This document shows positions 36,088 through 48,573 of a stretch of DNA of 64,000 nt, one piece after another. Position 1 is the first letter of the stretch; each line of letters starts with the position of its first letter. Source of the DNA: Chlorokybus atmophyticus. Lineage: Eukaryota > Streptophyta > Chlorokybophyceae > Chlorokybales > Chlorokybaceae. The DNA is taken from assembly GCA_009103225.1 (NCBI GenBank), contig RHPI01003729.1, positions 52,939-116,938 on the forward strand, written 5' to 3'. The notes under the pieces were generated by a model that was not told the DNA's origin, made no database searches, and saw only the letters and a list, made by a program, of their open reading frames with translations. The position numbers and the translations under genes were made by a program.

Positions 36088-38520
36088 TTCGAGAAAAAGT
36101 GCGTCCCGCAGCCTGTCAATCATGACTGAGAGAAGGGCGAATTGAGATCACCACTCCAGCACAGCGCACTGCCCAAGCCTGCATCGCACCGTTGTACGCC
36201 CAAACTCTCGCGCCTGGGCATCGCGTACGCCAAATCTCATCACAGATTGACACGATGACTGGAAACGAGATTGGCGCGAAAGATGAAGCCCAGGTGCCCG
36301 GGTGCAAGGGTTCTGCGCCACACTGCAGTGCGCGACGCTAGCTAGTTGGCGCCAGCCTGGCCGCAATGGGTCTGCCACGTCAATGGAGTCATCCTCAGAC
36401 AACAGCGACGCATAGATGGTGCCGCCGGCAGTGGCGGTGGCGGCGATATCCGTATCGTATGACGCACTCGTCCTCAGCAAGGGCGGCAAAGTCATCCACG
36501 TCTACAGCGCGCTGCTTGGAGGAGCAGATCCAGCGCTAGCGCCTGCATGCCCGCCTGGCCGTGTCGTGAAGCGTGACCCGCTAGCTGCTGGCTGCATGCG
36601 TGGCCGTAGGCCACTGGAGGTTGCCATTTGCCATTTAGCCACTGCTGACGTGGCCTCGTAGTTGAGGTTGTCTTTGTACTGTTTGGGTATCGACGACTTG
36701 CAGTATGTGTAACTGTGTTGGCTGCATGTCCGCTTATCCGCACATGTGCAGAACTTTTTAATACGATTGGGTAATATTGTTTGTGCAGTGTTTAGCTAAT
36801 TGGTGAGAAATGAAAACATGTTGCGCACATGTAGCGCTTAGATATACTTTGGGCAAGGCGTTGCGCATGCGCAAACACACTCGTCTCAGCTGTGGTATAA
36901 AGTGTGCATATCCGCACAAGCACGCACAATGTAAAGGGTATGAGTAGCATGCTTTATGGCGTAGCTTTAATCTGCAACCCTATAAAAGCACTTTGTTACC
37001 GTCCATTGCAAGCAATGAATGGAGGCAGAGGCAGCTGCAAGCTGCAGCGCAACACAAGAATTGTTCACATTGCAATATCTTTAAGCACTTGGTTGCCATA
37101 TTCAGCAGGACAGATGTTCACCACGTCGAGCACATAAGATCACAACGGGGTGCTAGTGTAATCCCATGCGTGCAATAAGCAATCGGGCTGGCCCAAGCCC
37201 TCACGTATGTTGTGCTATGCTATGTTAGGTCAACACACATCGCCATCCATAGCGAACCAAGTCCGCACACACATCAATCCCCATAGCCAACCCCACCACG
37301 CCCACAACCCCATCACCACCTGTTATGGCGATGCCAGTTAGCAAGCAGTTGCCGTGTGGGCAACTGCGGCTTTCATGGCTTAAGTCCGAAACTTTAGGTG
37401 CAACGGCTCTGTGCATGGACACTCGGATTGTGCAGATTCACCCCCCGCACAGTAAGTAAGTGGTAGAGCAAGCACAGCAGGGTAGTGGTAGAGCAGCAAC
37501 GTGGTGACAATATTCACAATATATGTGGTGTTCAAAGTCACCGTGTCAATGCATTATGCGGGCACTTATGATGCTCCCCGCATGTTATCCTTGAACATTC
37601 TGTAGTTGTGTTTGTACAATGCGTGTGGGATGACGCCATACAACATGATGTCATGATACCACATACGATCACAAGGGGGTGCTAATGCTAGTGCAAAGCT
37701 ATGCGTGCAATAAGAACATTTGTAAAAGGGTGTTGCGCACTATGAAGTGCCAGCACAACCTGAAACAGGATATAGCTAATTAACATACCTTGCAAGCTCG
37801 CACGCAGCATTTGCAAGCTGCAGCAAATGGGTGCACACATGTGTACAGAGATGTCGCACATTGTGACGTAGGTTGATATTGCAAGCTAGCGAAACAGCAA
37901 CTATTTGATATCATGCAAGCATACAGTTGAAGCGGCTGCAAGGTGTAGAATATACATATATAGTAATGCAATTGTAACAGCTCTTTGTAATATCCATTCA
38001 TGTAATAATACTTACTTATACCAAGAGGTATTGCACAAGTAGGTTGTGTCAAATGGCATATACAAGTTTTACATAATGGTGTTGTAGCTGTAACAGTTTG
38101 GCGCGACATATGTCATTTCATGTACAATTTTGCATTTTGGAGTGTACGAGCTATAAGTATTGTGATAGTTGCTGTGCATAGCTGTGTATGACGATACCAC
38201 TTTTGCATTGTACTCGTATGTATTAGATTATGTTACAATCATTTGTACAATAGAAAGAGCAGATGTCAGAGAAGGCACTAGCATGTCCAAGTAGAGTCAG
38301 ATGTTAGGCTATGCCGATCAGCGAACACAATCATGAAACTTATCCAAGAAAACATCCATGTCGCATAGTGGCATACAAGATGTGTTGCAAAACTCCATTG
38401 CAGGTTTGCTTTTGCATTGGCAAGGCAAGGCATTGGCATACAGCCCGTGCTGTTACAGTCTGAGGTACAATGACTAGCCGATTATGTACACATATAGGTA
38501 CAAGGATGTGCAAACACAAT
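36088..38520. other. Spacer between the two ELIP loci of the block
   Basis: GC-rich from about 36150 to 36660 with overlapping open frames on both strands but no recognisable domain. It is AT-rich beyond 36700. No supported gene. Confidence 0.4.
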
Positions 38521-39502
38521 CTAAGAGAGTCAGAAGCCCAGGGTGGACTGGCCGGTGATAGCTTCAGTCGCGAGCATGGGGATGAAGCCAAGCATGGCAG
38601 TGCGACCGTTGATAATTTCACGGCCTGGACGCTACCACGCCTGGTTCTCTTACTCAGCATCACCCACACTCTTAGAAGGAGGGATGATGCTGCTGACAAT
38701 GGTCAGAGAAGCCAATGCCAAGACAGAAAACCTATAGACAAATGGCAAGTCAGCAGCTACTTCATCTCAAAGTGAAGAGGAAACATACAAAGATAAGCAA
38801 TCGTTGGCTACTTACTTGGAGATGGAGATGGTGCTCATCTGTGCAGCAATGCCCTTGCCAGTGATGTACTCCCCAGCAATAGCGGCGAGGAAGTCAAGCA
38901 TAGCAGCGCGGCCATTGATGCGCTCAAGCAGATTTTTATAAATCAACAGGTCCGTAGACTGAGACTCACCGCGCTTGGGCATCCAAGTAAATGACACAAA
39001 GTAAGGAACACTTGTGCAGTACGCAATACGATTGAACATTTCATATGACTAGCGGTGCAATTTGCACTGTTGCCAGTGAAGGCGTTGGAAGCCTTGGGGC
39101 CAACGCTGTGGATGGTACCCTCCGCATCAGCATCGCTGGGGTTGGGGATGGGCAGGTTGCTGGCAACGTCAGAAAGGTTGCTCTTAACGTCTGCGGCAGC
39201 ATCCTGAGCGGCGCTCTTCGCCTTGTTAAGGGGGTTGGCCTCGCACCTCGCTGAGCGGCGGAATGCGGGGGCAGACACTGGCACACGGCTCCGGATGGCT
39301 GCATGTACAAACGGTCAAGAGCCGATGCTAGAACATTACTGTGAACGTGAGAACTCCACGAAGTGGATACGGAAATGGAGTAACCGCAACAAGCGCAACC
39401 ATTGTGCAGCAAGCATCACTCACAATTGGTGCACTTGGACAGTGTGGGTCGAATTAGCTGGGCCACATGGGCGGAGAGAATAGCCATTGTAGTGGACGCC
39501 AT
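38521..39502 (-). pseudogene. ELIP pseudogene
   Basis: Same four exon blocks with the same lengths as the intact gene (39502-39424, 39298-39066, 38982-38816, 38731-38521), but broken. Exon 4 has in-frame TAA (38652-38650), TAG (38634-38632) and TGA (38532-38530). The exon 2 donor GTAAG is changed to GTGCA. The AG acceptor before exon 3 is lost. Helix 1 ERINGRAAMLDFLAAIAGEY keeps most of its motif with Gly to Asp. The N-terminal MASTTMAILSAHVAQL and LEA-like segment remain. It looks like a tandem duplicate of the neighbouring ELIP that lost function. Confidence 0.88.
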
Positions 39503-39673
39503 TGCTAACTTGCTAAAAGTCTCGACGAAGCTACGGCTGATGATGAGATGAAGAAGAATGACGCAATCACTTGAGCGCAAAGAGCTGGTGACGGTCACTA
39601 CAGTGTGCTCATTTGCTTCTTATGCCTCGTGGCTAAGACGGCCATGCATGCAGCATGTCGGTGCGTCCATGGG

Positions 39674-39674
39674 N
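39674..39674. other. Assembly gap (single N)
   Basis: A single N separating copy 1 from copy 2 of the ELIP block. Confidence 0.95.
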
Positions 39675-39851
39675 GCACATTGGTGCCAAGTTCAATCAAC
39701 CCTGCTCTACCATGGTAAACCTAAGGCTGTTTATAAACACCTAATGTTGCAGAACGTGCCAAGGCAAGGTATCTAGGAGAGCCAGAAGCCCAGGGTGGAC
39801 TGGCCGGTGATAGCCTCAGTCGCCAGCATGGCAATGAAGCCAAGCATAGCA
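39675..39851 (-). repeat. 177-bp extra fragment of ELIP exon 4 and 3' flank
   Basis: Matches 34871-35047 (offset 4804), then jumps back to sequence equal to 34791. This gives a partial third copy of the ELIP 3' end between the N and block copy 2, typical of a contig-end artefact or a short tandem rearrangement. Confidence 0.9.
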
Positions 39852-40022
39852 TAACATCATTTCACAATTCTTACTCGGGTGAAGAAAAAGGCAAAGAGTT
39901 TCATTTCAACTTTAATGTACAATAGCACATTGGTGCCAAGTTCAATCAACCCTGCTCTACCATGGTAAACCTAAGGCTGTTTATAAACACCTAATGTTGC
40001 AGAACGTGCCAAGGCAAGGTAT

Positions 40023-40960
40023 CTAGGAGAGCCAGAAGCCCAGGGTGGACTGGCCGGTGATAGCCTCAGTCGCCAGCATGGCAATGAAGCCAAGCATAGC
40101 AGTGCGGCCGTTGATAATCTCACGGCCTGGGCGCCAGAAAGACTGCTTCTCAAACTCAGCATCACCCACACCCTTGGAGGGAGGGATGATGGAGCTGACG
40201 ATGGTCAGGGCAGCCAAGGCCAGGAAAGAGAACCTGTAGATGGCAAGTCAGTAAATGCATGCTTCAAGTACACAAGGAAACATACGACCACCATTCTTTG
40301 TTTACGTACTTGGAGATGGAGATGGTGCTCATCTGAGCGGCAATACCCTTGCCGGTAATGTACTCGCCAGCAATGGCGGCGAGAAAGCCGAGCATAGCAG
40401 CGCGACCGTTGATGCGCTCAAGTAGACCCTCATAGGTGAGCAGATCAGTTGACTGGGATTCGCCCGGCTTGGGAATCTGAGCATTATAAAGCAAACCACT
40501 TAGCAACGCAAGCACACGCACGACATCGGCCGGTGTGGTACTCCTTTATGGTGTTACTTACGGTGTTGCCAGAGAAGGCGTTGGAGGCCTTGGAGCCCAG
40601 GCTATGGATGGAACCCTCAGCGTCAGCATCACTGGGGTTGGGGATGGGCAAGTTGCTGGCGACGTCGGAGAGCTTGCTCTTGGCGTCAGCGGCAGCGTCC
40701 TGAGCAATGTTCTTGGCCTTCTCCAGGGGGTTCGCCTCGCACCTCACCAAACGGCGGAAGGCGGGGACGGACACTGGCACTCGGCTGCGGATGGCTGCAT
40801 GGCACCCACTTAATCGTCAACTTTTAAAAAGTCTACTTGACACCACTGAGCAGTACGCAACCACTGCATGCATGTACTCACCGTTGGTGCGCCTTGAGAG
40901 AGAAGGCCGGGTGAGCTGGGCGACAGGGACGGAGATAGCAGCCATGATGGTGGACGCCAT
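40023..40960 (-). CDS. ELIP, identical copy in block 2
   Basis: Exons in transcript order: 40960-40882, 40794-40562, 40476-40310, 40233-40023. The translation is identical to the ELIP at 34969-35906, with the same promoter elements. If the block repeat is an assembly artefact, this is the same gene counted twice; if real, it is a very recent duplicate. Confidence 0.85.
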
Positions 40961-43574
40961 TTTGAAGGTGTAGCTGAATGCGAGCACACTAGTTGACAAG
41001 GGCTTTCGACACACTGATCTCTGCAAACGCAGTGAAATGCACCGTAATACCCTCAGGAGGGGCCGAAGCTGTTTATATACCTCGTGCACGCGAAAGGTGC
41101 GGTGGAGTCACTCACTGCTTGCTTCCGCCTGACGTGTCAGGTTCGAGAAAAAGTGCGTCCCGCAGCCTGTCAATCATGACTGAGAGAAGGGCGAATTGAG
41201 ATCACCACTCCAGCACAGCGCACTGCCCAAGCCTGCATCGCACCGTTGTACGCCCAAACTCTCGCGCCTGGGCATCGCGTACGCCAAATCTCATCACAGA
41301 TTGACACGATGACTGGAAACGAGATTGGCGCGAAAGATGAAGCCCAGGTGCCCGGGTGCAAGGGTTCTGCGCCACACTGCAGTGCGCGACGCTAGCTAGT
41401 TGGCGCCAGCCTGGCCGCAATGGGTCTGCCACGTCAATGGAGTCATCCTCAGACAACAGCGACGCATAGATGGTGCCGCCGGCAGTGGCGGTGGCGGCGA
41501 TATCCGTATCGTATGACGCACTCGTCCTCAGCAAGGGCGGCAAAGTCATCCACGTCTACAGCGCGCTGCTTGGAGGAGCAGATCCAGCGCTAGCGCCTGC
41601 ATGCCCGCCTGGCCGTGTCGTGAAGCGTGACCCGCTAGCTGCTGGCTGCATGCGTGGCCGTAGGCCACTGGAGGTTGCCATTTGCCATTTAGCCACTGCT
41701 GACGTGGCCTCGTAGTTGAGGTTGTCTTTGTACTGTTTGGGTATCGACGACTTGCAGTATGTGTAACTGTGTTGGCTGCATGTCCGCTTATCCGCACATG
41801 TGCAGAACTTTTTAATACGATTGGGTAATATTGTTTGTGCAGTGTTTAGCTAATTGGTGAGAAATGAAAACATGTTGCGCACATGTAGCGCTTAGATATA
41901 CTTTGGGCAAGGCGTTGCGCATGCGCAAACACACTCGTCTCAGCTGTGGTATAAAGTGTGCATATCCGCACAAGCACGCACAATGTAAAGGGTATGAGTA
42001 GCATGCTTTATGGCGTAGCTTTAATCTGCAACCCTATAAAAGCACTTTGTTACCGTCCATTGCAAGCAATGAATGGAGGCAGAGGCAGCTGCAAGCTGCA
42101 GCGCAACACAAGAATTGTTCACATTGCAATATCTTTAAGCACTTGGTTGCCATATTCAGCAGGACAGATGTTCACCACGTCGAGCACATAAGATCACAAC
42201 GGGGTGCTAGTGTAATCCCATGCGTGCAATAAGCAATCGGGCTGGCCCAAGCCCTCACGTATGTTGTGCTATGCTATGTTAGGTCAACACACATCGCCAT
42301 CCATAGCGAACCAAGTCCGCACACACATCAATCCCCATAGCCAACCCCACCACGCCCACAACCCCATCACCACCTGTTATGGCGATGCCAGTTAGCAAGC
42401 AGTTGCCGTGTGGGCAACTGCGGCTTTCATGGCTTAAGTCCGAAACTTTAGGTGCAACGGCTCTGTGCATGGACACTCGGATTGTGCAGATTCACCCCCC
42501 GCACAGTAAGTAAGTGGTAGAGCAAGCACAGCAGGGTAGTGGTAGAGCAGCAACGTGGTGACAATATTCACAATATATGTGGTGTTCAAAGTCACCGTGT
42601 CAATGCATTATGCGGGCACTTATGATGCTCCCCGCATGTTATCCTTGAACATTCTGTAGTTGTGTTTGTACAATGCGTGTGGGATGACGCCATACAACAT
42701 GATGTCATGATACCACATACGATCACAAGGGGGTGCTAATGCTAGTGCAAAGCTATGCGTGCAATAAGAACATTTGTAAAAGGGTGTTGCGCACTATGAA
42801 GTGCCAGCACAACCTGAAACAGGATATAGCTAATTAACATACCTTGCAAGCTCGCACGCAGCATTTGCAAGCTGCAGCAAATGGGTGCACACATGTGTAC
42901 AGAGATGTCGCACATTGTGACGTAGGTTGATATTGCAAGCTAGCGAAACAGCAACTATTTGATATCATGCAAGCATACAGTTGAAGCGGCTGCAAGGTGT
43001 AGAATATACATATATAGTAATGCAATTGTAACAGCTCTTTGTAATATCCATTCATGTAATAATACTTACTTATACCAAGAGGTATTGCACAAGTAGGTTG
43101 TGTCAAATGGCATATACAAGTTTTACATAATGGTGTTGTAGCTGTAACAGTTTGGCGCGACATATGTCATTTCATGTACAATTTTGCATTTTGGAGTGTA
43201 CGAGCTATAAGTATTGTGATAGTTGCTGTGCATAGCTGTGTATGACGATACCACTTTTGCATTGTACTCGTATGTATTAGATTATGTTACAATCATTTGT
43301 ACAATAGAAAGAGCAGATGTCAGAGAAGGCACTAGCATGTCCAAGTAGAGTCAGATGTTAGGCTATGCCGATCAGCGAACACAATCATGAAACTTATCCA
43401 AGAAAACATCCATGTCGCATAGTGGCATACAAGATGTGTTGCAAAACTCCATTGCAGGTTTGCTTTTGCATTGGCAAGGCAAGGCATTGGCATACAGCCC
43501 GTGCTGTTACAGTCTGAGGTACAATGACTAGCCGATTATGTACACATATAGGTACAAGGATGTGCAAACACAAT
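40961..43574. other. Spacer of block copy 2
   Basis: Same content as 35907-38520; no supported gene. Confidence 0.5.
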
Positions 43575-44556
43575 CTAAGAGAGTCAGAAGCCCAGGGTGG
43601 ACTGGCCGGTGATAGCTTCAGTCGCGAGCATGGGGATGAAGCCAAGCATGGCAGTGCGACCGTTGATAATTTCACGGCCTGGACGCTACCACGCCTGGTT
43701 CTCTTACTCAGCATCACCCACACTCTTAGAAGGAGGGATGATGCTGCTGACAATGGTCAGAGAAGCCAATGCCAAGACAGAAAACCTATAGACAAATGGC
43801 AAGTCAGCAGCTACTTCATCTCAAAGTGAAGAGGAAACATACAAAGATAAGCAATCGTTGGCTACTTACTTGGAGATGGAGATGGTGCTCATCTGTGCAG
43901 CAATGCCCTTGCCAGTGATGTACTCCCCAGCAATAGCGGCGAGGAAGTCAAGCATAGCAGCGCGGCCATTGATGCGCTCAAGCAGATTTTTATAAATCAA
44001 CAGGTCCGTAGACTGAGACTCACCGCGCTTGGGCATCCAAGTAAATGACACAAAGTAAGGAACACTTGTGCAGTACGCAATACGATTGAACATTTCATAT
44101 GACTAGCGGTGCAATTTGCACTGTTGCCAGTGAAGGCGTTGGAAGCCTTGGGGCCAACGCTGTGGATGGTACCCTCCGCATCAGCATCGCTGGGGTTGGG
44201 GATGGGCAGGTTGCTGGCAACGTCAGAAAGGTTGCTCTTAACGTCTGCGGCAGCATCCTGAGCGGCGCTCTTCGCCTTGTTAAGGGGGTTGGCCTCGCAC
44301 CTCGCTGAGCGGCGGAATGCGGGGGCAGACACTGGCACACGGCTCCGGATGGCTGCATGTACAAACGGTCAAGAGCCGATGCTAGAACATTACTGTGAAC
44401 GTGAGAACTCCACGAAGTGGATACGGAAATGGAGTAACCGCAACAAGCGCAACCATTGTGCAGCAAGCATCACTCACAATTGGTGCACTTGGACAGTGTG
44501 GGTCGAATTAGCTGGGCCACATGGGCGGAGAGAATAGCCATTGTAGTGGACGCCAT
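43575..44556 (-). pseudogene. ELIP pseudogene, identical copy in block 2
   Basis: Copy of 38521-39502 with the same three stop codons and lost splice sites. Exon blocks: 44556-44478, 44352-44120, 44036-43870, 43785-43575. Identical lesions mean that the block was copied (in the cell or in the assembly) after the gene decayed. Confidence 0.85.
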
Positions 44557-44727
44557 TGCTAACTTGCTAAAAGTCTCGACGAAGCTACGGCTGATGATGA
44601 GATGAAGAAGAATGACGCAATCACTTGAGCGCAAAGAGCTGGTGACGGTCACTACAGTGTGCTCATTTGCTTCTTATGCCTCGTGGCTAAGACGGCCATG
44701 CATGCAGCATGTCGGTGCGTCCATGGG

Positions 44728-47394
44728 CAGCTTCGCACACGGGCGTTGTCATGGCCATCGCCGCTGCCCGCATCGCTCACAACGGCGCGCAGATTTACGT
44801 AGCCGCCATCCCCACCGCTCCGTCGCCCCATATGGACGGGACAACATAGATGTCAGTATCCACGGCTTGGAGTCAGTGGAGTCAGTGTCGCCAAGCTGGA
44901 ACGTCGTCTCCGGACGTGGTAGACGCATCATGAGATCTGTCGCTTAACTAAAAGTCATGAAGTCAATCAAGAGATTGTTGCTTAGATATTGAAGGTTGTT
45001 GCTTAGACCTCTTGTTGCTTGGAAATCCATGCACTGTATGGAGAATATGATCATGTGACAAAACATTGTTATGCTTGCAAACATACGTATTTATAATGTT
45101 AACATGCTTTTCACAAGCATTGCATCCGTAATGCAAGCGGATGCATATTTTATTAATATTATTGATCCATCACCACATGTGATGAAAAGGTAGCATACCG
45201 TGTATAGCAATGCACACGTCAAGATTTCTACTTAGCATCTAAGTCTTTCAACTCACCCTTTATATGTAGGGAACCCAGTTTTGTGTGCTTGTTGCTGCTT
45301 TTGCATGACATGACCAATGCGGATGTGACGCACTGGCTCAAGCGTGATGTGCTTGTATTACATGAAAGTGGCGCAATGTGCATGGCAATTACTTTGATAT
45401 AAGATTCTTGCAGTAACACAAAATGCATCTCACGGTTAAGCTTTCTGCCTAAAACCACGCTCTGCAAGGTGCTATTCGCTTAAGCAACATAATCACACGC
45501 AATGCTATGTAATTGCAAATGCGCGCAACAATTGTGCGCATATGCGATTATGTAGCATTGCTCTATAAATTGAAATATAGCGGGCAAAATTCAAGTCGAC
45601 ATGTCATAAGTGCACTTGTGCTGCATTTAATCTACATACATGTAAGAGTCTTATAGAATGAATAAAACACATTAGCTACAAGCAAACTTTGTTTGTATGA
45701 AGACTACCAATGCATATGTGCATTCAATGATTTTTCGTATGCAAACTGACGATGCCGTTTTGCCGCAATAGCACTTAACTTAACAGATGGATAGACATGG
45801 TATCATGCTATCACATATGATCATAATTGCTTGTACGCAACTCCGTACAGCAAGTCAATAGGCACAGTTATGGTAGTTATCTCAATGACTCTATGCGTAT
45901 GACCATGAAGACATGTGAATGATTGGGTGAGACCCTAACATAATTGAGATTAGCGCGCGCATCGCAATCTTAGGCGATGTGGGGTGGGTTAGGTTAATGA
46001 GCAAATTCTTCGGATGGGGCGCGTCATCATCTGACTACAACGCATCAATTGCAACTAATCGCACATGTTATTTGCTCTGAAGGCTATATGCACGCTGCAA
46101 TCACGTCTGTGGGGCTGCTTCAATAGTTAAGAACGTGGCCGCACTTGATCACATTTACCTAATCACCAATAGTGCTATGTGAGTAATACCTGGGCGTACA
46201 AAGAAGGCAATGGAGTATTGTGCCATGCACGACAGGAATACTGACAAAACGCATATACAAACACTCACCTCAAATACAATTACCGTGTTAAGCACTAATT
46301 GCCTACCTCACCACTCCCTGTAACGCGGTTAATAGTTATATCCTAAGATTATGCTTGGGTTATAAGCAAGTATATGTATAAGCAAATTCTAACAATATGT
46401 TATTGGAATATTACTTTGTACTTGGTTATAAAGTAATGGATATGAGGTATGCCGCACAACGCAGCCTCTAGCCATAGGTGCGATGGAGGTGCGATGGCGC
46501 CGCGGTCGCAGGCCGTCGGATGATTATTAATATCGAAGGTTGGTAGTCAGTGACAAGGCGTAACTGACGTGACGGCGCAAGCCGCGCGCCACTCAGGGCG
46601 CGACGCGCAGCCACGCCACCACCAAGGGTAAAACCCCTTGAGATAACCAATACGCATTTATTATCTCTCAAGATTTTATGTCCTATGTGGGCATAGTAAT
46701 TGTGGCACAGGGCAAATAGATATAGAAACCATGGGATTGCACCTTAGTCCGACTGGTTGTTCACACTCAAGGGTACGAAACCCTTAAAGTGATTGGTGTG
46801 AATGTTAACTGAGTACGTGTGAGCACACTTACTCAAAGATGGTTAGCCGCCTTTGATTGCATTAGAATCCGGACGTGGCACCATGGGTGGACATACCCAC
46901 AGCCCTTGAAGGTGAAGATGAACCACAAGGGTATATAAGAGGGCAAGCAAGAGTAGCCAAGGCATTAAGGTTTGTGGCCTTGCCATGGTGTGCTTGAGTG
47001 GGACATCTACGTGGGGTGTTCGGGTGAGAGGCCGTTCAAGGGGGTGCCAAGACTCCTCAACTTCAAGGTTGCAAGGTGTGTTGCTGTCCTTGCATTATAC
47101 TTGTCGTGTGTGTGCGAGAGTGCATGCGAGGGTAGTAGTGCTTGCACTTGTGTGTAAGTGCATGCATTGGTGTTTACACTTGTATGTGAGTGTGAGCACT
47201 GGGTAGAAGTGTTTGCACGCACTTGTATGTGTGTGTCAGCATATTCAAGCGCACACTTGTGTGCGCGAGTGGAGATCTTAACTTGCCTTGGTGTTAGCTA
47301 CCGTAGCCAACAGTGACTAGCGTGCTCGAGCGTAGGTGGGCATTGCACTCCCAACCGCAAGACTACGAATACCGCCCCATCTCATCAGTCATGC
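44728..47394. other. Intergenic, AT-rich, no gene seen
   Basis: 44750-44940 is a short GC-rich patch without a domain. 45000-46450 is AT-rich. 46470-46620 is GC-rich. An inverted pair CTTGAGATAA / TTATCTCTCAAG lies at about 46637-46672. A TATA-like TATATAAG is near 46930. Nothing codes convincingly. Confidence 0.4.
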
Positions 47395-47697
47395 ATGCAT
47401 GTTATGGCGGTACACATTGTTGTTGGCCATGGCTATCTACTTGCACACTACTTGCAAATAACTGAGCCTTGCTTGAACACTGCTTGTACACTGTGTGCAT
47501 GCCCTGCTATCCATTTGGTTGCTATTTCACAAAGCGCACTACAAAGACACCCGTTGTGAGTGAGTGTCGCGTAGGGTATAAAGGCGCGGACAGCCGCTCA
47601 AACTACAGGGGGCATTCACAGTCGTACAAGTCTTGGTCGTCGTGAGTGGCGGCGTTGGCTGGCTGGCTGGCTGATGTCTCCCTCCTCTGCGATGCTT
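47395..47697 (+). repeat. Interspersed repeat, copy 1, left half
   Basis: About 300 bases similar to 49904-50228, sharing CTTGTACACTGTGTGCATGC, GACACCCGTTGTGAGTG and CAAGTCTTGGTCGT, with scattered substitutions. A TATAAAGGCGCG box at about 47577 suggests that it once carried a promoter. Confidence 0.75.
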
Positions 47698-48388
47698 GTC
47701 GCAAATTTACACGGTGACTGTCTAAGGAATAAGGGACTGACGGGTACCTGACCCTGCCTGACCTAACGGATTGGTCCATGGAGGGACCTAAACGATGGCC
47801 GGTGCTACGTAGTATACTAAGCAACATGTAATGACGGCCAGCGGTCGGCCGATAGCTACACGCGATCAAAGCCTGCCTGCAATGATTAAAACGTGACGTT
47901 ACCGCATTTTCAAGTGACGGCCGATCGCCGGTCGTCTATTTTGCTCAATAACGACCTATTTAGCATAGCTTACAGTCACCTTTCGGTCATTTTTTGCGAC
48001 GATCGGCTGCTGGTCGTGCCATAACCATCGTAACGTATGCGCGGCGGCTTGCATACTGTGGCAAGCCAGTCACTGTCAATCCCTATTCCGTCACCTGCCC
48101 GCTTGTCGATAAGTGACGGCAGACCACCGGTGGTCCGTTAGTGCGGTGGCGACCTACCGACTATGACAATTAAGTGACCGCCCGTCTTTTATTGCCGGCG
48201 AGCAATGCGGAACGATGGTACATGCAGCTATCGTACCATACAAATGGTACGAAAATCGCATTATTACAATAGCACCATCATACCATTTTTATAGTACTAT
48301 GGTGCCATTGTAACAACGTTTGAATCACTTGAGTTGCCCAAGGTTGAAAGGCTCAACAGCTTCAAGCAAGTTGAACACTTGAGTTGTG

Positions 48389-48429
48389 TAGCGGCGGCGG
48401 CGGCGGCGGCAGCGGCGGCGGCGGCGGCA
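48389..48429. repeat. (GCG)n trinucleotide tract
   Basis: A GCG-rich run with one interruption, inside the TIR element. Confidence 0.9.
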
Positions 48430-48520
48430 ACGGCTAACAATAAGCAAGTTTGCTTGGTGCTATAACGTTGTGTTATGCGCAACAGCGCATGCAGGCTTAC
48501 CGCTTTTTTGGTCTCAGGGC

Positions 48521-48573
48521 GGCTAGGCCAGGCCAGGCCAGGCCAGGCCAGGCTAGGCTAGGCTAGGCCAGGC
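48521..48573. repeat. GGCCA/GGCTA pentanucleotide tandem repeat
   Basis: About ten 5-bp units, related to the tract at 12404-12455, followed by a short GGC run. Confidence 0.9.

Larger units (their letters stand above)
34791..39673. repeat. Large duplicated block, copy 1 (about 4.9 kb)
   Basis: Carries an intact ELIP and an ELIP pseudogene. 34871-39673 recurs at 39925-44727 (offset 5054), and all listed gene translations are identical. 34791 to about 34862 recurs at 39852 onward with a 7-bp indel at a repeated ATGTACA word. The copy ends exactly at the N at 39674. Confidence 0.95.
39852..44727. repeat. Large duplicated block, copy 2
   Basis: Repeats 34791-39673. After 44727 the sequence continues uniquely, where copy 1 runs into the N. 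Confidence 0.95.

Noticed and set aside
36148-36661. Overlapping frames on both strands in the ELIP spacer
   Set aside because: No recognisable domain, no splice partners and GC-rich composition allows chance frames; left as unassigned.
34969-44556. Reading the four ELIP loci as a functional four-gene array
   Set aside because: Two of the four are pseudogenes with identical stops, and the second pair lies next to an N in a near-perfect copy, so at most one or two functional genes are proven.
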